From Dyadobacter alkalitolerans DSM 23607 (GTDB taxonomy: Bacteria > Bacteroidota > Bacteroidia > Cytophagales > Spirosomataceae): DNA of 64,000 nucleotides. The position numbers and the translations under genes were made by a program. The notes under the pieces are model-generated. The model worked only from the letters and a program-made list of their open reading frames with translations, did no database searches and was not told the DNA's origin. The DNA lies in assembly GCF_000428845.1 (NCBI RefSeq), contig NZ_AUAS01000014.1, forward strand, positions 62,001 through 126,000. The letters run 5' to 3'. Positions 59,710 to 64,000 of the stretch are shown in pieces (the stretch's first letter is position 1; each line of letters opens with the position of its first letter).

Positions 59710-62259
59710 ATGGAATCTACTAAAACAACACAGACACAACAGACCTATACGACAGACGAAGCGTATCAGGCTTCGCTTCAATACTTTAAAGGAGACGATC
59801 TGGCGGCGCGCGTTTGGGTTAATAAATATGCGCTCAAAGATTCATATAGCGCCATATATGAAGCCACGCCCGACGACATGCACCGACGCATTGCGAAGGA
59901 AATTGCAAGGATAGAGGCCATTTACCCGAATCCATTAAGTGAAGACGAGGTTTTTGATCTGATCAAAGATTTTAAATACATTATTCCGCAGGGAAGTCCG
60001 ATGACGGGCATTGGCAATCCTTACCAGATTGCCTCCTTGTCAAACTGTTTTGTGATTGGTAACAATGGTGCGTCGGATTCTTACGGCGGCATTATGAAGA
60101 TTGATCAGGAGCAGGTTCAGTTGATGAAAAGACGCGGCGGTGTGGGCCATGACTTGTCGCACATTCGTCCGAAAGGATCGCCCGTTAAAAACTCTGCGCT
60201 CACCTCCACGGGCATCGTGCCATTTATGGAACGCTTCTCGAATTCGACAAGAGAAGTGGCTCAGGACGGTCGCAGAGGGGCATTAATGCTTTCGGTGGCA
60301 ATCAGGCATCCGGATTCTGAGGATTTCATTAATGCAAAATTGGAGCAGGGCAAAGTAACCGGCGCCAATGTTTCTGTCCGCATTGACGATGAATTTATGC
60401 GCGCTGTCGAATCCGGCGAAACTTACAAGCAACAATATCCGATCAAAAGCACCACGCCAACGCACATCAAGGACATTGATGCGACGGCTTTGTGGAAAAA
60501 AATTGTGCATAATGCCTGGCAATCGGCCGAGCCAGGGATTTTGTTCTGGGACACGATCATTCGCGAATCTGTGCCCGATTGCTATGCTGATTTGGGTTAT
60601 GAAACAGTTTCTACCAATCCTTGCGGCGAAATTCCATTGTGCCCTTACGATTCCTGCCGCCTGCTGGCGATTAATTTGTTCTCTTATGTGGACAAACCTT
60701 TCACAAGCGAGGCATCATTCAATTGGGATTTGTTCAAAAAACATGTTGCGGCAGCGCAGCGCATGATGGACGACATTATCGACCTCGAACTGGAAAAGGT
60801 GGATGCAATTCTTCGCAAAATCGATGAAGATCCGGAAGACGAAGAGGTTAAAAGAGTGGAGCGCAACCTTTGGCTGAACATTCAAACCAAAGCAAGAGAA
60901 GGCAGAAGAACAGGAATCGGCATTACCGCAGAAGGCGATATGCTGGCAGCGCTGGGTCTGCGTTACGGAAGTGACGAAGGAACCGAATTTGCAGTCGAAA
61001 TACACAAAACCGTTGCCCTGGAAGCCTATCGCGGATCGGTGCAGACTGCCAAGGAAAGGGGAGCATTTTCTATTTTTGATTCAGAAAGAGAAAAGAATAA
61101 CCCATTCATATTGAGGCTGAAAGAAGCAGATGCGCAGCTTTATTACGAAATGCTGGAGTATGGCCGTCGTAACATTGCGATGCTGACCATTGCACCGACC
61201 GGAACGACGAGTTTAATGTCCCAAACGACGTCGGGCATCGAGCCGGTTTTCCTGCCCGTTTATAAAAGAAGAAGAAAAGTGAATCCGGGCGATAAGGACG
61301 TTCGTGTAGACTTTGTGGATGAAGTAGGCGATTCCTGGGAAGAATATGTTGTTTTCCACCACCGTTTCAAGGAATGGATGGAGATCAATGGCCATGATAT
61401 CAGCAAAAATTACGCGCAAAAAGAGCTGGATGATCTTGTTAAAAAATCGCCTTACTACAAAGCCACTTCCAATGATGTGGATTATCTGAAAAAGGTAAAA
61501 ATGCAGGGCGCTATCCAGAAATGGGTGGACCATTCTATCAGCGTAACCATTAACATGCCTAATGACGTGACCGAGGAACTGGTAGGAGAATGTTATATGG
61601 AAGCCTGGAAGGCTGGCTGTAAAGGAGTTACAGTTTATCGCGACGGTTCAAGATCCGGCGTTCTGATTGCCAATACGGAGAAAAAAGAGGAAACGGTGGC
61701 CGGTAATGTGCCTTTCCCAACGACCAGACCACAGATTCTGGAAGCCGATGTTGTTCGTTTCCAAAACAAAAAAGACAAATGGATTGCATTTGTAGGCTTG
61801 ATCGATAACCAGCCTTATGAAATTTTCACCGGTCTTGCCGATGATGAAGACGGGATTCTGTTACCAAGATGGGTCAATGAAGGTGTAATTATCAAGAATC
61901 GCGAAGCAGACGGCAGTTCGCGTTACGATTTTCAATATAAAAATACGCGTGGCTATAAAACCACCATTGAAGGGCTCTCGTATAAATTCAATCCTGAATA
62001 CTGGAATTACGCGAAGTTGATTTCCAGTACATTACGTCATGGAATGCAGATCGAAAAAGTCGTAGACCTCATCAGCAGCCTGCAACTGGACGAATCCATC
62101 AACACCTGGAAAAACGGCGTTGCCCGTGCATTGAAACAATACATTCCGGACGGAACGGAAGCAAAAAAGCAGAAGTGCCAGAATTGTAATTCAACGAATT
62201 TGCTGTATCAGGAAGGTTGTCTGACGTGTAAGGATTGCGGTTCTTCGAAGTGCGGGTGA
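59710..62259 (+). CDS. nrdJ: Adenosylcobalamin-dependent (class II) ribonucleotide reductase
   Basis: 849 aa. It reduces ribonucleotides to deoxyribonucleotides without oxygen dependence, using coenzyme B12. Conserved parts: QGSPMTGIGNPYQIASLSNCFV, MKRRGGVGHDLSHIRPKGS, STNPCGEIPLCPYDSCRL (substrate-site Cys), LTIAPTGTTSLMSQTTSGIEPVF, and CKGVTVYRDGSRSGVL. The C-terminal cysteines (KCQNCNSTNLL, CLTCKDCGSSKCG) form the zinc-ribbon-like tail that re-reduces the active site. No cobalamin riboswitch was seen upstream. Confidence 0.96.
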   Translation: MESTKTTQTQQTYTTDEAYQASLQYFKGDDLAARVWVNKYALKDSYSAIYEATPDDMHRRIAKEIARIEAIYPNPLSEDEVFDLIKDFKYIIPQGSPMTGIGNPYQIASLSNCFVIGNNGASDSYGGIMKIDQEQVQLMKRRGGVGHDLSHIRPKGSPVKNSALTSTGIVPFMERFSNSTREVAQDGRRGALMLSVAIRHPDSEDFINAKLEQGKVTGANVSVRIDDEFMRAVESGETYKQQYPIKSTTPTHIKDIDATALWKKIVHNAWQSAEPGILFWDTIIRESVPDCYADLGYETVSTNPCGEIPLCPYDSCRLLAINLFSYVDKPFTSEASFNWDLFKKHVAAAQRMMDDIIDLELEKVDAILRKIDEDPEDEEVKRVERNLWLNIQTKAREGRRTGIGITAEGDMLAALGLRYGSDEGTEFAVEIHKTVALEAYRGSVQTAKERGAFSIFDSEREKNNPFILRLKEADAQLYYEMLEYGRRNIAMLTIAPTGTTSLMSQTTSGIEPVFLPVYKRRRKVNPGDKDVRVDFVDEVGDSWEEYVVFHHRFKEWMEINGHDISKNYAQKELDDLVKKSPYYKATSNDVDYLKKVKMQGAIQKWVDHSISVTINMPNDVTEELVGECYMEAWKAGCKGVTVYRDGSRSGVLIANTEKKEETVAGNVPFPTTRPQILEADVVRFQNKKDKWIAFVGLIDNQPYEIFTGLADDEDGILLPRWVNEGVIIKNREADGSSRYDFQYKNTRGYKTTIEGLSYKFNPEYWNYAKLISSTLRHGMQIEKVVDLISSLQLDESINTWKNGVARALKQYIPDGTEAKKQKCQNCNSTNLLYQEGCLTCKDCGSSKCG

Positions 62260-62283
62260 GGTAGGATGTTGATTACAAGCAAG

Positions 62284-62363
62284 TTGCCTGTCAGCCTGGG
62301 CGGAGTCGAAGGCGCGTTACCCAGGAGTAGCGCGCCTTCGACTCCGCCCAGGCTGACAGGCAA
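62284..62363. repeat. REP-like inverted repeat (copy 3)
   Basis: Perfect 33-base arms (62284-62316 and 62331-62363) around a 14-base loop. Core CTGGGCGGAGTCGAAGGCGC is related to copies at 24777 and 39737. It lies between nrdJ and the convergent purB. Confidence 0.95.
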
Positions 62364-62432
62364 ATAACACGACTCAATCCGACAGGCAAATAACACGACT
62401 CAATCCGACAGGCAAATAACCCGATTCAGGCT
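62355..62432 (+). repeat. Three-copy 26-bp tandem repeat at the edge of the REP
   Basis: Units start at 62355, 62381 and 62407. The first two are identical (GACAGGCAAATAACACGACT plus CAATCC); the third diverges at its end into CAGGCTGAC, which again resembles the REP arm. The repeat's head is the last bases of the REP 3' arm. Confidence 0.9.
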
Positions 62433-62442
62433 GACAAAGCAA

Positions 62443-63798
62443 TCAATGCGTATCCTCAACAACGCCCAGATAATTAAACGGCGACAACGCTCTCAATTCT
62501 TCTCTGATCTTCTCAGAAACATCCAGCGTTTCTATGAAGCGGGAAATGGAATCGTGGGTGATTTTTTCGTTTGTTCTGGTTAGCTCTTTCAATGCCTCGT
62601 AAGGTTTTGGATAGCTTTCGCGGCGCAGGATGGTTTGAATCGCTTCCGAAACTACGGCCCAGTTGTCTTCCAGCTCAGCTTTCAGGATTTCTCCGTTCAG
62701 CTCCACTTTGCCCAAGCCTTTCATCAATGAGTTCAATGCAATGGCCAAATGCGCCAGCGGCACGCCAATGTTTCTCAAAACAGTTGAATCCGTAAGATCG
62801 CGTTGCAAGCGGGAAACTGGCAATTTTGCAGCGAAATGCTCAAATAATGCGGTTGCTAATCCCAAGTTTCCTTCTGAATTTTCGAAATCGATCGGGTTAA
62901 CCTTATGCGGCATGGCCGAGGAACCCACTTCGCCGGCTTTGATTTTTTGTTTGAAATAACCCATTGAAATGTACGTCCACATATCCCGGTTCAAGTCGGT
63001 CAGGATGGTGTTCAGTCTTTTCAGGCAGTCGAATGTCGCGGCGAGGTTATCGTAATGTTCGATTTGCGTGGTATGGCGGCTTCTTTTTAATCCCAAACCT
63101 TCCACAAAGTGATTCGCAAAAGCCATCCAATCCTGTTTCGGATAAGCCACGTGATGTGCGTTGAAGTTTCCTGTGGCTCCCCCGAATTTTGCCGAATGCG
63201 GAATTTTGTCCAGCATTTCCAGCTGACGTTCCAGCCTTTCCACAAAAACCAGAAACTCTTTTCCTACGCGTGTAGGGGATGCCGGTTGTCCGTGCGTGAA
63301 TGCCAGCATCGGCACATTCTTCCACTCGATCGACATTCTTTTCAATACAAAAAGAACCTGACGGAACAATGGTTTGATCTGACGTTCGAGCGCGTCTTTA
63401 AGGGAAAGGGGAATCGCGGTGTTGTTGATATCCTGCGATGTAAGCCCGAAGTGAATAAATTCCTGGCATGACTCGATGCCGAGTTTCTCGAATTGTTCCT
63501 TTATAAAATATTCAACGGCCTTAACGTCGTGGTTGGTAACTTTTTCTATGTCTTTGATATGCAGCGCATCATCCTCACTAAAATCCTCATAAATCTTGCG
63601 CAGGGAAGCATAATGTTTCTTGTCAAACTCCGCTAACTGTGGCAATGGAATTTCACAAAGAGCAATAAAGTATTCGATCTCCACATAAACTCTGTAATAA
63701 ATTAGGGCATATTCGGAGAAATAAGCAGATAGCTCGGATACTTGCTTGTAATAACGGCCGTCAACGGGAGAGATAGCCGTAAGTTGGTTTAATGACAT
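62443..63798 (-). CDS. purB: Adenylosuccinate lyase
   Basis: 451 aa from the ATG at 63798 (MSLNQLTAISPVDGRY); one three codons earlier is possible. It cleaves SAICAR and adenylosuccinate in purine synthesis. Motifs: SPVDGRYYKQ, IHFGLTSQDINNTA, LAFTHGQPASPTRVG and the lyase signature SSAMPHKVNPIDFENSEGN. It ends next to the tandem repeat and is monocistronic. Confidence 0.97.
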   Translation of the reverse strand: MSLNQLTAISPVDGRYYKQVSELSAYFSEYALIYYRVYVEIEYFIALCEIPLPQLAEFDKKHYASLRKIYEDFSEDDALHIKDIEKVTNHDVKAVEYFIKEQFEKLGIESCQEFIHFGLTSQDINNTAIPLSLKDALERQIKPLFRQVLFVLKRMSIEWKNVPMLAFTHGQPASPTRVGKEFLVFVERLERQLEMLDKIPHSAKFGGATGNFNAHHVAYPKQDWMAFANHFVEGLGLKRSRHTTQIEHYDNLAATFDCLKRLNTILTDLNRDMWTYISMGYFKQKIKAGEVGSSAMPHKVNPIDFENSEGNLGLATALFEHFAAKLPVSRLQRDLTDSTVLRNIGVPLAHLAIALNSLMKGLGKVELNGEILKAELEDNWAVVSEAIQTILRRESYPKPYEALKELTRTNEKITHDSISRFIETLDVSEKIREELRALSPFNYLGVVEDTH

Positions 63799-63827
63799 GA
63801 TTTTCAATACAAAAATTGATTATCAGG

Positions 63828-63835
63828 CAAAGTTA
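63828..63835 (-). promoter_or_regulatory. -7 box of purB
   Basis: On the minus strand TAACTTTG matches TAnnTTTG, about 30 bases before the purB ATG. No clear -33 box. Confidence 0.4.
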
Positions 63836-63949
63836 GTAGAAAACGGCGTCGAAAATTGGTAAAAAATGCAGGAAATATTCTTTTTGGTATTGATGTCAGA
63901 AATTATGAAACAATTCGCATATTCGCCGATCCAACCTTATTTGTAACTC

Positions 63950-64000
63950 ATGCAGCCTTCACCCTTTCTTGGAGAATTAATCGGAACAATGGTCCTCATT
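63950..64000 (+). CDS. glpF: Aquaporin/glycerol facilitator, first 17 codons only
   Basis: The ATG at 63950 opens MQPSPFLGELIGTMVLI, which runs off the window. The segment SPFLGELIGTMVLI matches the start of the first membrane helix of MIP-family glycerol facilitators, where the Glu is conserved. Glycerol versus water specificity cannot be told from this fragment, so the symbol is provisional. Confidence 0.7.
   Translation, partial: MQPSPFLGELIGTMVLI

Noticed and set aside
62355..62432. CRISPR array
   Set aside because: The repeat is directly tandem with no spacers and no cas genes nearby.

Overview
The window looks like chromosomal core sequence from a Cytophagales bacterium of the Bacteroidota, most likely Dyadobacter or a close relative (Spirosomataceae). 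Several intergenic regions carry the Bacteroidota -7 promoter box TAnnTTTG, start codons usually lack an obvious Shine-Dalgarno sequence, and lipoproteins, TonB-type C-terminal domains, outer-membrane barrels and an ECF sigma/anti-sigma pair are common. The genus is an inference from gene content; no 16S rRNA gene is present. I saw no tRNA, rRNA, CRISPR array, intact insertion sequence or prophage.

Layout. 1-9.3 kb is a branched-chain amino acid block: ilvA behind hairpins, an AraC-type regulator, a HEPN/MNT toxin-antitoxin pair, then leuC-leuD-(citramalate/isopropylmalate synthase paralog)-leuB, and leuA behind its own promoter, a leucine-rich leader peptide and a four-segment attenuator. 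9.4-11.2 kb holds purU, a free-methionine sulfoxide reductase and a small ferredoxin-fold protein. 11.4-17 kb is an envelope block: ECF sigma factor, an anti-sigma-like protein carrying a C-terminal beta-barrel, a lipoprotein serpin, a LVIVD-repeat lipoprotein and a small barrel. 17-24.8 kb holds a glycosyltransferase/LpxH-like pair, a two-TonB-domain protein, an SPFH protein with a tiny ribbon-helix-helix partner, a DPP-IV peptidase and an exported unknown. 24.8-37.7 kb is mixed metabolism and housekeeping (M28 peptidase, hemB, response regulator, hydrolase, fabI, vWA-like lipoprotein, Uma2, YifB/ComM, HAD phosphatase, APH-like protein, acyltransferase, VOC protein). 38-46.2 kb holds aroB, a DUF4136 lipoprotein and a partial dcw division/cell-wall cluster (rsmH-ftsL-ftsI-murE-mraY). 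46.3-51.2 kb has a thioredoxin-like lipoprotein, a MarR regulator with a FadN-type beta-oxidation enzyme, and an Rrf2 regulator. 51.2-54.9 kb is a surface-glycan trio. The remainder holds a small lipoprotein, PepF, a KilA-N protein, a dicarboxylate symporter, a 525-bp gap with a possible small transcript, nrdJ, purB and the first 17 codons of an aquaporin/GlpF gene.

Genes working together. IlvA and the Leu enzymes share branched-chain precursors; the second synthase could give a threonine-independent route to 2-oxobutanoate through leuCDB. The dcw enzymes build and cross-link peptidoglycan at the septum. The sigma/anti-sigma pair probably responds to an envelope signal. Gene ends are marked by a clear set of hairpins: simple bidirectional terminators in two convergent gaps, a near-palindrome in a third, and three long REP-like inverted repeats with a shared core in three others.

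The strongest unusual signal is the leuA leader (7851-8034). It has a promoter, two start-stop-coupled mini-ORFs, seven Leu codons in 16, and mutually exclusive hairpins. Also worth a second look are the anti-sigma/barrel fusion, the REP-like trio, a 26-bp tandem repeat that appears to grow out of one REP arm, and the small transcript candidate upstream of nrdJ.
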